Below, piece after piece: positions 34,056 through 42,509 of a stretch of 64,000 nucleotides of DNA. The DNA lies in the NCBI GenBank assembly GCA_032251455.1, contig JAVVEG010000013.1:42621-106620 (forward strand), written 5' to 3'. Source of the DNA: JAVVEG01 sp032251455. Lineage in GTDB: Bacteria > Pseudomonadota > Gammaproteobacteria > Pseudomonadales > Pseudohongiellaceae. A program made the position numbers and the translations under genes. Under the pieces are notes generated by a model that worked only from the letters and a program-made list of their open reading frames with translations, made no database searches and was not told where the DNA came from. Positions within the stretch are counted from its first letter, which is position 1. The number at the start of each line of letters is the position of its first letter.

Positions 34056-34824
34056 AAAGATTCAGAAAATTCTGGCACGAGCAGGTTTCGGTTCGCGCCG
34101 GGAAATGGAAACCTGGATCAATCAGGGACGAGTCAGAATCAACGGCAAACAGGCTGTGCTGGGGGAACGGGCCAGCCCGGATGACAAGCTGATGGTTGAT
34201 GGCAAGAAAGTCAGTGGTATCGGCGGCAAATCCGATCGCCCGCGGGTGTTGCTGTACAACAAGCCGGAAGATGAAATCTGTACCCGCAGGGATCCAGAAG
34301 GACGCAGGACTGTTTATGACAAACTTCCTCCGATCAAACACGGTCGCTGGGTGGCTATAGGTCGCCTGGATATAAATACCAGCGGTCTGTTGCTGTTTAC
34401 CACCGACGGAGAACTGGCCAACCGGCTTATGCACCCCTCGTCGAATATTGACAGGGAATATGCGGTGCGTGTGCGCGGAGAGGTTACTGATGAACATCTC
34501 CGCAATATGAAAGAAGGCGTGATGGTGGATGGCCATAATTGCCGGTTTACCGATATCCAGTTTTTTGCCGGGGAGGGCAGCAATCACTGGTATCACGTTG
34601 TTGTCATGGAAGGCAGAAACAGAGAGGTCAGGCGCCTGTGGGAATCACAGGGGATAATGGTGAGTCGTCTCAAACGGGTTAGATACGGTCCTGTGTTCAT
34701 CCCCAGCCGTGTCAAGAAAGGGCAGTTCCATGAGTTGCCGGAAAATGATATCAACCTGCTGTATGAGGCAGTGGGCCTAAGGGAGAAAAAAGTGGTGAAC
34801 AGGGAGCCCAGGCGAAGAAGCTGA
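34045..34824 (+). CDS. rluB: 23S rRNA pseudouridine(2605) synthase RluB
   Basis: Pseudouridine synthase of 259 residues. The N-terminal S4 domain (residues 3-45, ILARAGFGSRREMETWI) is followed by the RsuA-family catalytic domain with Asp109 in GRLDINTSGLLLFTTDG and RNREVRRLWESQG. I start it at ATG 34045; longer frames extend into scpB. The C-terminus is basic. RluB suits the domain set and scpAB synteny best; RluE/RluF are less likely. Confidence 0.94.
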   Translation: MTDEKIQKILARAGFGSRREMETWINQGRVRINGKQAVLGERASPDDKLMVDGKKVSGIGGKSDRPRVLLYNKPEDEICTRRDPEGRRTVYDKLPPIKHGRWVAIGRLDINTSGLLLFTTDGELANRLMHPSSNIDREYAVRVRGEVTDEHLRNMKEGVMVDGHNCRFTDIQFFAGEGSNHWYHVVVMEGRNREVRRLWESQGIMVSRLKRVRYGPVFIPSRVKKGQFHELPENDINLLYEAVGLREKKVVNREPRRRS

Positions 34825-34856
34825 TTTTGCAGACAGAAGCAAATGGTTCCCTTCTC

Positions 34857-34895
34857 GACCTGGTTTTTAGACCTGTGTTATAGACCTGTTTTTAT
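34857..34895. repeat. Three tandem 13-base repeats in a convergent spacer
   Basis: GACCTGGTTTTTA, GACCTGTGTTATA and GACCTGTTTTTAT lie head to tail between rluB and the diguanylate cyclase gene. Each shares GACCTG and a T-rich remainder. An imperfect stem ATTCTGG/CCAGAAT (34894-34922) follows. T-runs on the plus strand could aid termination after rluB, but no GC stem precedes them. Confidence 0.55.
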
Positions 34896-34911
34896 TCTGG
34901 ACTGCAGGACT

Positions 34912-35868
34912 TTACCCAGAATGCTCTGTCGCCACGCAATCCGGTAAGGTGGTGACACGATTACCACCGAGATGCTTGATTTGGTACAAGGCCTTGTCGG
35001 CCCGGTTAAACAGTGAGTCAGCGTTATCCTCCTCACGATAACTGGCAATGCCAATACTTACGGTAAGCTTGAGGGGAATCCCTTTCACCTGAAAGTCCAT
35101 GGTTTCAATATGTTGACGCAGACGTTCTGCGATAATCAGCGCGCCCTCCTGGTCGGTCCGGTTAAGTACCACGACAAATTCTTCGCCACCATAGCGATAG
35201 CAGGCATCTGTGTTGCGACTGATTTCAGCGATGGCGCGCACCAGTATTTTCAGGGATTCATCTCCTGCACTGTGCCCATGGTTATCGTTGATGGCCTTGA
35301 ATTTATCGATATCGATCAATAAGACGGAAAGGGCGTGCCGGTATCTTTTGGCGAGTTTTATTTCCCGATTGAGCGTCACATTGAGTCCAGCTCTGTTGCC
35401 CGCTCCGGTTAAAGGATCAGTGACAGAGGCTGTCAGTGCCTGACGATACAGCAAGCTGTTGCGCAGGGGACAGAGCAAGGCGCTGAGTGCGGATTCAATG
35501 GTCTCCAGGTCGCTGTCGGTAAACCGGGTATTGCGATAAAAAACCAGCTCACCGAGAAAATCCTGTCTCGTCATCAAACGATATCCACAACTATGCGAAC
35601 CGGTTCTGCCCTGCATCAGCTGAATACGCTGCGCTTCATTGAGATAGCGCTGGCCCCTGGTTTTGACAAACTCTGCAAGCGTCTCTTGAAATTGCGCCAT
35701 GATTTCTTCCAGTTCAAGCGAGGACTGCAGACGGCTTATAAAATGGTAACGCAGGTTTTGTTGCTCGTCGCTTGCTGCTGGCATGCTCGGGGGGTTGAGC
35801 CCTGTCATCAATCCCGGGTTGCTTGCGCTAAAATCAATGGTATTGGCTGATTTCAAGGGTGTGGCCAT
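34912..35868 (-). CDS. Diguanylate cyclase (GGDEF domain)
   Basis: Makes cyclic di-GMP from two GTP. I start it at ATG 35868 (318 residues), five bases after GGAGGA; a longer frame has no ribosome site. Residues ~40-145 resemble a GAF-like input region with no membrane segment. The GGDEF domain covers ~150-310 with active site GGEEF at 227-231 and inhibitory-site RNTD at 218-221, spaced five residues apart as required for product inhibition. A cytosolic enzyme with unknown signal; it stands alone on this strand. Confidence 0.93.
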   Translation of the reverse strand: MATPLKSANTIDFSASNPGLMTGLNPPSMPAASDEQQNLRYHFISRLQSSLELEEIMAQFQETLAEFVKTRGQRYLNEAQRIQLMQGRTGSHSCGYRLMTRQDFLGELVFYRNTRFTDSDLETIESALSALLCPLRNSLLYRQALTASVTDPLTGAGNRAGLNVTLNREIKLAKRYRHALSVLLIDIDKFKAINDNHGHSAGDESLKILVRAIAEISRNTDACYRYGGEEFVVVLNRTDQEGALIIAERLRQHIETMDFQVKGIPLKLTVSIGIASYREEDNADSLFNRADKALYQIKHLGGNRVTTLPDCVATEHSG

Positions 35869-36030
35869 GGCTTCCTCCAGGCGTTGCCGATTGTTATCTT
35901 GAGGCAAGCCGCTTGCTAGTGAGTATTGGTAGCAGTAATGCCAATATTGTGCCAAGTGCGCAAAAAGAATAAAAACCTATTTATAACAGGGGGTTGCAGA
36001 AATTCATCTGGATTTGATCGCTAGAGGGGG

Positions 36031-36071
36031 CAATTTTTGCCGCCACTGACCGGGTGCTGCGGCAAAAATTG
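36031..36071. repeat. 13-bp perfect inverted repeat after the YciK-type gene
   Basis: CAATTTTTGCCGC (36031-36043) and GCGGCAAAAATTG (36059-36071) are perfect inverted copies around a 15-base loop. The right arm ends one base before the stop codon of the minus-strand gene. T-runs lie before and A-runs after the GC core on both strands, opposite to an intrinsic terminator. Confidence 0.7.
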
Positions 36072-36833
36072 TCACTTTTCTGACGCCAGCCACTCTCTTG
36101 CGTTCAGTGACTGACCCTGCACAGTGGCACTGTCCTGTCCCATCAGATACAGATACAAGGGCATCAGAGTTTCCGCTGTGGGCAGGGTGTGCGGATCCTC
36201 TGCCGGAAATGCCGCCTTGCGCATGGCGGTTCGTGTTGCGCCGGGATTGATGCAGTTGACCCGGATAGCACTGCTCTCCCGCAACTCATCAGCCAGTACC
36301 TGCATCAGGCCTTCAGTAGCGAACTTGCTGACCGCATAAGCACCCCAATAGGCTTTACCCCGGTGCCCCACACCAGAAGAGGTGAAGACTATGCGCCCAC
36401 TGACAGCTGCCCGCAGGGAAGGTAATAAGGCCTGGGTCAGCTGGAAAGCTGAATTGAGGTTTGTCTGCATTACCTTGTGCCAGATCTCTGCCGGATAAAA
36501 CTCAACAGGAGTCATGGGGCCCAATATCGAAGCATTGTGCAGCAGACCATCCAGGGCCGGGAACTGCTGCTCGATGGAGGTGGCAAGCTGGGTATAGTCC
36601 TGCGTGCCAGCCAGAGCCAGGTCCAATGGGTGGATGATAGCCTCAGGAGCCTGCATCTGCTGGATCTCATCATAGACCCGTTCCAGTTTTTCCTGTGTCC
36701 GGCCGAGCAGAATGACAGTGGCTCCATGCTGGGCAAAACTCAGGGCTGCCTGGCGACCGATGCCATCGCCAGCGCCAGTGACAAGTATCAATTTATTGTG
36801 CAGTAAATCCCCGGGGGGACAGTAATTCTTCAT
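36072..36833 (-). CDS. yciK: YciK-type short-chain dehydrogenase/reductase
   Basis: SDR-family oxidoreductase of 253 residues. TGAGDGIG near the N-terminus is the cofactor motif, LLHNASILGP replaces NNAG, and SSGVGHRGKAYWGAYAVSK contains catalytic Ser, Tyr and Lys. Its substrate is unknown. It is last in the minus-strand hydrolase-ubiG-mupP-yciK operon, the same order as in Pseudomonas. Confidence 0.92.
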   Translation of the reverse strand: MKNYCPPGDLLHNKLILVTGAGDGIGRQAALSFAQHGATVILLGRTQEKLERVYDEIQQMQAPEAIIHPLDLALAGTQDYTQLATSIEQQFPALDGLLHNASILGPMTPVEFYPAEIWHKVMQTNLNSAFQLTQALLPSLRAAVSGRIVFTSSGVGHRGKAYWGAYAVSKFATEGLMQVLADELRESSAIRVNCINPGATRTAMRKAAFPAEDPHTLPTAETLMPLYLYLMGQDSATVQGQSLNAREWLASEK

Positions 36834-36861
36834 AAATCAGCTTCCGTTTTCGGTCAAAAGG

Positions 36862-37557
36862 TCATGAGTTGGCTGCAGCCGCAGAGAATAACCAGTTTCT
36901 GATCTCCTCTGCTGAGTCCACAGTGAGGTCTGCACCCCAACTGGAGATACAGGGTTCCGGGGGAAGATAGCCATAGGCTGCCGCAATGCTGAACATGCCC
37001 GCCGCTCTTGCGGCCAGGATGTCACGGGGGTGATCACCGATATAAATACAATGTGCACTGGGCAGCAGCAGCTGCTGGCTGGCCAGCAGCAAGGGTTCAG
37101 GGTCGGGTTTGCAGTGCCTTACCTGTTCCGGACAGATCACCAGGCTGCATTCGGCACTCAGGCCCAGCTGTTGCAGCAGAACCAGGGTGTACTGTTCCGG
37201 TTTGTTGGTGACGATTCCCCAGGGCAGATTTCTTTGTTGCAAGTCTGCAAGCAGTTCTTGCATACCTGAATAAAGCGTTGCCTGGGAGTGTTTGATTTGC
37301 TCAGCATACAGGCTCAATAGTCGTTGCAGATGCACGGGGAATTCGGGGGCCAGTTCATCCTGTCCGGTCAATAGCTGTAGCAAGGCCCTGGCGCCGCTGG
37401 ATACAGTCTGATTTACGGCCCGGGGGTCAGGTTGAGGCAGCTTCAATTCTGTCGCCAGCTGCTGTAAACAATGGTGGAAATCGGCAGCGGTATCCAGCAG
37501 CGTGCCATCGAGATCAAAGAGCACTGCCCGTACCGGGCCGTATTGGGTCAGGCGCAT
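36862..37557 (-). CDS. mupP: HAD phosphatase, probable N-acetylmuramate 6-phosphate phosphatase MupP
   Basis: HAD-superfamily phosphatase of 231 residues with nucleophile motif DLDGTLLDT (Asp15, Asp17), VTNKPEQYT and IYIGDHPRDILAARAAGM. It is often annotated as phosphoglycolate phosphatase (gph). The position between ubiG and a YciK-type gene matches Pseudomonas MupP, which serves peptidoglycan recycling. ATG 37557 overlaps the ubiG stop by 10 bases. The substrate is inferred from synteny only. Confidence 0.85.
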   Translation of the reverse strand: MRLTQYGPVRAVLFDLDGTLLDTAADFHHCLQQLATELKLPQPDPRAVNQTVSSGARALLQLLTGQDELAPEFPVHLQRLLSLYAEQIKHSQATLYSGMQELLADLQQRNLPWGIVTNKPEQYTLVLLQQLGLSAECSLVICPEQVRHCKPDPEPLLLASQQLLLPSAHCIYIGDHPRDILAARAAGMFSIAAAYGYLPPEPCISSWGADLTVDSAEEIRNWLFSAAAANS

Positions 37558-38306
37558 TCCTGGGCACCGCGCAGTGGTTCGGTTGACGCAGGCACGGCAT
37601 CTGCCGGTTTGCTGAAATGGGCCAGATAGTTGACGGAAATATCGGCCTGCAAGGCGTAATTGCGGGTGAATGGATTGTAGCCGAGCCCAATCAGCTCTCC
37701 CTGCTTCAACCCGGCCTGACGGGCCCATGAGGCCAGTTCTGAAGGTTTGACAAAGCGGGCGTAGTCATGGGTGCCGCGTGGCAGCAGACCGAGGATGTAC
37801 TCGGCTCCGATGACCGCAAACAGATAGGATTTCGGATTGCGGTTGATGGTGGAGCAGAACAGATGTCCGCCAGGCTTGAGCAGGCTGGCACAGGCAGTAA
37901 CGATTGCCGCCGGGTCTGGCACATGTTCCAGCATTTCCAGGCAACAGACGATGTCGTACTGGCCACTGGCTTCGGCGGCCAGGTTTTCCGCAGATTGGTG
38001 GCGATAATCGATATCCAGCCCGCTTTCCAGCTGGTGCAGACGGGCAACGGCCAGGGAGGCCTCAGCCAGGTCGATTCCGGTTACCCGGGCGCCATGCTGG
38101 GCCATGGCTTCGCTGAGCAGACCGCCCCCGCAACCGATATCGGCCACGCGCAGCCCTGCCGGATTGATCTTGCTGCTGATGAAGCCCATGCGCAGTGGAT
38201 TGATTTCATGCAATGGCCGAAATTCACTGGCAGGATCCCACCAGCGCGATGCCAATGCCTCGAATTTACGAATTTCCGCCTGGTCGCTATTGCTGGTCTG
38301 ATGCAT
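37548..38306 (-). CDS. ubiG: Ubiquinone biosynthesis O-methyltransferase UbiG
   Basis: SAM-dependent methyltransferase of 252 residues that performs both O-methylations in ubiquinone synthesis. The N-terminal FEALASRWWDP, SAM motif VADIGCGGGLLSEAMA, and CLEMLEHVPDP with FCSTINRNPKSYL are signatures of UbiG. AAAGGAACC precedes the start. It is second in the minus-strand operon. Confidence 0.97.
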   Translation of the reverse strand: MHQTSNSDQAEIRKFEALASRWWDPASEFRPLHEINPLRMGFISSKINPAGLRVADIGCGGGLLSEAMAQHGARVTGIDLAEASLAVARLHQLESGLDIDYRHQSAENLAAEASGQYDIVCCLEMLEHVPDPAAIVTACASLLKPGGHLFCSTINRNPKSYLFAVIGAEYILGLLPRGTHDYARFVKPSELASWARQAGLKQGELIGLGYNPFTRNYALQADISVNYLAHFSKPADAVPASTEPLRGAQECA

Positions 38307-38336
38307 TCTGGTTCCTTTCTGTAATCTGTTGATCGA

Positions 38337-39671
38337 TCAGGTACTGGATTTCAATTTTCCCTGCCAATGCATTACCTGTTCCTGTATAGCCTGCACCGCC
38401 ATGCCCTGTAGCTGACCATTCTGCAGGCGCAGCTTGCCGCCAACCCAGACATGACTCACCTGGCTGGCCTGCGTACTGTAGACGAGTTGGGAGATGGGCT
38501 GGTATACCGGCAGGCAATTCAGGGCAGATAAATCCACGGCAATGATATCTGCCGCTTTACCGATTTCCAGGCTGCCGATATCAGCAGCCAGCCCCAGTGC
38601 CCTGGCCCCGGCCAGGGTGGCCATTTCAAGCGCCTTGAATGCGGGCAGGGCACATGCATCCCCTGCTACCAGTTTGGCCAGCAATGCTGCGGTACGCAAC
38701 TCAGAGAACATATCCAGATCGTTGTTGCTGGCTGCACCATCAGTGCCCAGGGCTACATTGATGCCGGCTTTCATCAGTTTGTCCACCGGGCAACTGCCAC
38801 TGGCCAGTTTCATGTTGGATTCAGGGCAATGTACGACATGGACACCGGCTGCTGCCAGGTCCGCAATTTCCCCTTCGAGCAACTGGGTGGCATGGACACA
38901 CAGCAGGCGAGGACTCAGCAAACCAAGTTCGGCCAGGCGTTGCAGGGGTCTTTGACCGCTTGTGGACAAGGCGTCGTTTACCTCTTGTGCGGTTTCATGC
39001 ACATGCATATGAATGGGCATGTCCAATTCTTCAGCCAGCATGACGATTTTACGCAAGGGCGCATCGGCCACAGTGTAGGGGGCATGGGGGCCAAAGGCAG
39101 TGCTGACCAGATCACTGTGCCGGAACTGATCATGCAACAGGGTGGCTTTGTGGATGTAATCCTCGGCATCGTTGCCCCAGGCCGAAGGGAAATCAAAAAC
39201 CGGGGCGGCCAGTTGCACTCTGATGTGGGAATCCATGGCGGCTCTGGCACAGGCGTCCGGGAAGAAGTACATATCGGCAAAACAGGTAGTCCCTCCGCGC
39301 AGCATCTCGGCAATAGCCAATTGCGTGCCGTGGTAGACAAAGTCTGCCGAGACCCAGCGTGACTCCAGCGGCCAGATGGTTTCCTGCAACCAGTCATGCA
39401 AGGCTTGGTCATCAGCAATGCCACGCAGCAGTGCCATTGCCGCGTGGCCATGTGTATTGATCAGCCCTGGCATAAGGGCATGCCTGTCCAGCGTGAATTC
39501 CCCGTCTGCCTGGTAAGTATCCCTGGCCGTTGCTGTGGGCAGGATGGCGCTGATTCTGCCCTGGTGAATGGCAATGCTGTGCTGCTCGAGAACGGTGGCT
39601 GCGGGAACTATCGGGACTATCCAGCGACAATGCAACAAGGTGTCGATCTGGATTCTGGGTGACGAATTCAC
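38337..39671 (-). CDS. mtaD: TRZ/ATZ amidohydrolase, MTA/SAH deaminase-like
   Basis: Metal-dependent amidohydrolase of 444 residues. The metal motif LINTHGHAAMALLRG, MHVHETAQEV and LGTDGAASNNDLDMF mark the methylthioadenosine/S-adenosylhomocysteine deaminase group. The Pseudomonas gene beside ubiG deaminates methylthioadenosine. I place the start at GTG 39671, after AGGAAAC, because it gives the family length; TTG 39704 lacks a ribosome site. First gene of the operon; exact substrate is inferred. Confidence 0.88.
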   Translation of the reverse strand: MNSSPRIQIDTLLHCRWIVPIVPAATVLEQHSIAIHQGRISAILPTATARDTYQADGEFTLDRHALMPGLINTHGHAAMALLRGIADDQALHDWLQETIWPLESRWVSADFVYHGTQLAIAEMLRGGTTCFADMYFFPDACARAAMDSHIRVQLAAPVFDFPSAWGNDAEDYIHKATLLHDQFRHSDLVSTAFGPHAPYTVADAPLRKIVMLAEELDMPIHMHVHETAQEVNDALSTSGQRPLQRLAELGLLSPRLLCVHATQLLEGEIADLAAAGVHVVHCPESNMKLASGSCPVDKLMKAGINVALGTDGAASNNDLDMFSELRTAALLAKLVAGDACALPAFKALEMATLAGARALGLAADIGSLEIGKAADIIAVDLSALNCLPVYQPISQLVYSTQASQVSHVWVGGKLRLQNGQLQGMAVQAIQEQVMHWQGKLKSST

Positions 39672-39740
39672 GTTTTTGTTTCCTGTAGACACGGTGTCTG
39701 TCAAGGCGAAAATTGGTATGCAGGTGATTTCCAGGGCGCG

Positions 39741-39746
39741 ATTATA
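39741..39746 (-). promoter_or_regulatory. -10 element of the mtaD-ubiG operon
   Basis: A perfect minus-strand TATAAT lies about 70 bases before the likely GTG start. No convincing -35 hexamer accompanies it. The leader contains AGACACGGTGTCT (39687-39699), a 13-base inverted repeat that might be an operator. Confidence 0.45.
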
Positions 39747-39871
39747 GCGAAACCGGGCTCAAATAGCCTCCTCCAGGGAATCGCTTCTGCCCATGGCTTG
39801 CGTGCTGGTCGAACTGCCTGCTGTCAAAGGCCAGAAAAGCAGGTTTTAAGTGTCGGAGGGTTATTAGTTTG

Positions 39872-39880
39872 TGCTATTAT
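39872..39880 (+). promoter_or_regulatory. Extended -10 promoter element of gyrA
   Basis: TG, one base, then TATTAT forms an extended -10 element 58 bases before the gyrA start. The -35 region is poor, which is common for extended -10 promoters and for supercoiling-sensitive gyrase genes. It is divergent from the mtaD-ubiG operon. Confidence 0.45.
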
Positions 39881-39938
39881 TACCGGCTTTGGCAATACAC
39901 TGAATGAGTGGCTTTTCCCCCTGAGGATCTGGATTTCT

Positions 39939-42509
39939 ATGGCTGAAATAGCAAAGCAGGTATTACCGGTTTCCCTTGAAAACGAGATGAGGGAATCCTA
40001 TCTGGCTTATGCCATGAGCGTCATTGTCGGCAGGGCCTTGCCGGATGTGCGTGATGGCCTGAAACCGGTACACAGGCGTGTGCTGTTTGCCATGAATGTA
40101 CTTTCCAATGACTGGAACAAGCCCTACAAGAAATCAGCCCGCGTTGTCGGGGATGTGATTGGTAAATATCACCCGCACGGGGATTCGGCCGTGTATGACA
40201 CCATTGTCAGAATGGCGCAGGATTTTTCGTTGCGCTATCCATTGGTTGACGGCCAGGGTAACTTTGGTTCCATCGATGGTGATGCAGCTGCAGCCATGCG
40301 TTATACGGAAATTCGCATGGCCCGGATCGCCCATGACCTGATGGCGGATCTGGACAAGGAAACCGTCAATTTCTCCGACAACTACGACGGTACCGAGCAG
40401 ATACCCGATGTGTTCCCGACCCAGGTGCCCAATCTGCTGATCAATGGTTCCTCGGGTATTGCCGTGGGGATGGCCACCAATATTCCACCGCATAACCTGG
40501 GTGAAGTCGTCGATGCCTGTATTGCCCTGCTGAATGATGATGAAATCTCCATGGAAGCGCTCATGGAGCATATCCAGGGGCCGGATTTCCCTACCGCAGC
40601 CATCATCAATGGACGTGCCGGAATTATTGAGGCCTATCGAACCGGGCGTGGTCGTATCTATATGCGGGCCAGAGCCGAAATCGTCGAGGACAGCAAAACC
40701 GGCCGGCAGACAATTCTGGTCACTGAAATTCCCTATCAGCTCAACAAGGCAAGATTGATCGAAAAGATAGCTGAGCTGGTCAAGGAAAAGAAAATTGAGG
40801 GTATCACTGAGCTTCGGGATGAATCGGACAAGGATGGTCTGCGCATAGTCATCGAATTGCGTCGTGGCGAGGTTGGGGAAGTGGTCCTCAATAACCTCTA
40901 TGCCCAAACCCAGATGCAGTCGGTATTTGGTATCAATATGGTGGCCCTGGTGGATGGCCAGCCCCGCCTGCTCAATCTGAAAGAGATACTGCAGTCCTTT
41001 ATCCGTCACCGGCGTGAGGTGGTCACCCGCAGAACAGTGTATCTGTTGCGCAAGGCACGTGAGAAAGGCCATATTCTGGAAGGTCTGGCAGTGGCATTGG
41101 CCAATATCGATGCTGTGATTGCGTTGATCAAGGAGTCGCCTTCAACGGCTGAAGCCAAGGACAAGCTGCTGGCTCGTTCATGGCATTCCAGCAGTGTGCT
41201 GGCCATGCTTGGAGAGGTTGGTGCCGATGCCTGTCGACCGGAGGAGTTGCCGGAAAGCTACGGCCTCAAACAAGAGGAATATTTTCTGTCGCCAGCCCAG
41301 GCCCAGGCCATTCTGGAGCTGCGTCTGCATCGCTTGACTGGCCTTGAGCATGAAAAGCTGATCAACGATTACAAGGAATTGTTGTTGCAGATTGCTGATT
41401 ATATTGAAATTCTGGGCAGCGAAGAGCGACTTTTCTCCGTTGTGCGCGAAGAGTTGCAGTCAGTCCGCGAAAATTATGCGGATGCCCGCCGTACCGAAAT
41501 TGTCGGCTCCCAGCTTGACCTGACCATGGAAGATCTGATCACGCAAGAAGACAGGGTGGTTACCATTTCGCGAGGGGGTTATGCCAAGTCGCAGCCACTT
41601 GCCGATTATCAGGCCCAGCGTCGAGGTGGCAAGGGCAAGGCAGCGGCGACGGTCAAGGATGAAGACTCGGTCCAGCACCTGTTGATTGCCAGCAGCCACG
41701 ATACCCTGCTCTGTTTTACCAGTGCCGGCAAGGTCTATTGGGTTCGTGTCTTCAATATCCCGCTGGCCAGCAGGACTTCCAGGGGCAAGCCGATAGTGAA
41801 CATCCTGCCACTGGAAGAAAACGAACATATCACCAGCATGCTGCCGGTGAGTGAATACAGTGAAGGCTGGTTCATCTTCATGGCCACGGCGCTTGGCACC
41901 GTGAAGAAAACATCGCTGGTTAATTTTGCCAGACAACGCAGTGTCGGGCTGCGAGCCATCGAGCTGGATGAAGGGGATACCCTGATAGGCACAGCCCTGA
42001 CTGACGGCAATCAGGACATCATGTTGTTCAGCAGCAGTGGCAAGGTTACTCGTTTCCGTGAATCGGATGTGCGGCAAATGGGCAGAACGGCCCGGGGGGT
42101 CAGGGGTATTCGTCTGGCCGAGGGGCAGCGGATGATTTCATTGATCATCCCGGAAGCCGGCAAACAGGTACTTACCGTCAGCGAGCATGGTTATGGCAAG
42201 CGCACATTATGCGAGGAGTTTCCGGTTTACGGGCGTGGTGGTCAGGGTGTGATAGGCATGCAGACCAGTACACGCAACGGGGCTCTGGTAGGGGCTGTAC
42301 AGGTCAGTGATGGTGATGAAATCATGCTGATCTCCGACCGGGGAACCCTGGTCAGAACGCGTGTCGATGAAGTGTCGGTATTGAGCAGAAATACCCAGGG
42401 GGTGCGCCTGATCAAGCTCAAGACGGATGAAAAACTGGTGGGCGTGCAACAGTTGGAAGAGCCGGACGAGATTGAATTTGCCGAAGAAGACGAGGCTGAA
42501 GATGATTGA
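39939..42509 (+). CDS. gyrA: DNA gyrase subunit A
   Basis: Breakage-reunion subunit of gyrase (856 residues), which introduces negative supercoils with GyrB. Start is ATG 39939 (MAEIAKQVLPVSLENEMRE). Catalytic Tyr122 lies in AMRYTEIRM. The quinolone-resistance region GDVIGKYHPHGDSAVYDT has Ser83 and Asp87, the susceptible-type residues. The C-terminal beta-pinwheel contains the GyrA-box QRRGGKGK. The tail is acidic. It overlaps pheA by eight bases. Confidence 0.98.
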   Translation: MAEIAKQVLPVSLENEMRESYLAYAMSVIVGRALPDVRDGLKPVHRRVLFAMNVLSNDWNKPYKKSARVVGDVIGKYHPHGDSAVYDTIVRMAQDFSLRYPLVDGQGNFGSIDGDAAAAMRYTEIRMARIAHDLMADLDKETVNFSDNYDGTEQIPDVFPTQVPNLLINGSSGIAVGMATNIPPHNLGEVVDACIALLNDDEISMEALMEHIQGPDFPTAAIINGRAGIIEAYRTGRGRIYMRARAEIVEDSKTGRQTILVTEIPYQLNKARLIEKIAELVKEKKIEGITELRDESDKDGLRIVIELRRGEVGEVVLNNLYAQTQMQSVFGINMVALVDGQPRLLNLKEILQSFIRHRREVVTRRTVYLLRKAREKGHILEGLAVALANIDAVIALIKESPSTAEAKDKLLARSWHSSSVLAMLGEVGADACRPEELPESYGLKQEEYFLSPAQAQAILELRLHRLTGLEHEKLINDYKELLLQIADYIEILGSEERLFSVVREELQSVRENYADARRTEIVGSQLDLTMEDLITQEDRVVTISRGGYAKSQPLADYQAQRRGGKGKAAATVKDEDSVQHLLIASSHDTLLCFTSAGKVYWVRVFNIPLASRTSRGKPIVNILPLEENEHITSMLPVSEYSEGWFIFMATALGTVKKTSLVNFARQRSVGLRAIELDEGDTLIGTALTDGNQDIMLFSSSGKVTRFRESDVRQMGRTARGVRGIRLAEGQRMISLIIPEAGKQVLTVSEHGYGKRTLCEEFPVYGRGGQGVIGMQTSTRNGALVGAVQVSDGDEIMLISDRGTLVRTRVDEVSVLSRNTQGVRLIKLKTDEKLVGVQQLEEPDEIEFAEEDEAEDD

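Noticed and set aside
34894..34922. ATTCTGG/CCAGAAT stem as terminator of the diguanylate cyclase gene
   Set aside because: On the minus transcript the stem is followed by an A-run, and it overlaps the end of the coding sequence.
36031..36071. Intrinsic terminator for the mtaD-ubiG-mupP-yciK operon
   Set aside because: After the GC stem come A residues, not T residues, on both strands. Kept as an unexplained inverted repeat instead.
40134..41072. Minus-strand frame of about 310 codons opposite gyrA
   Set aside because: Antisense shadow of the conserved gyrase core; no independent support.
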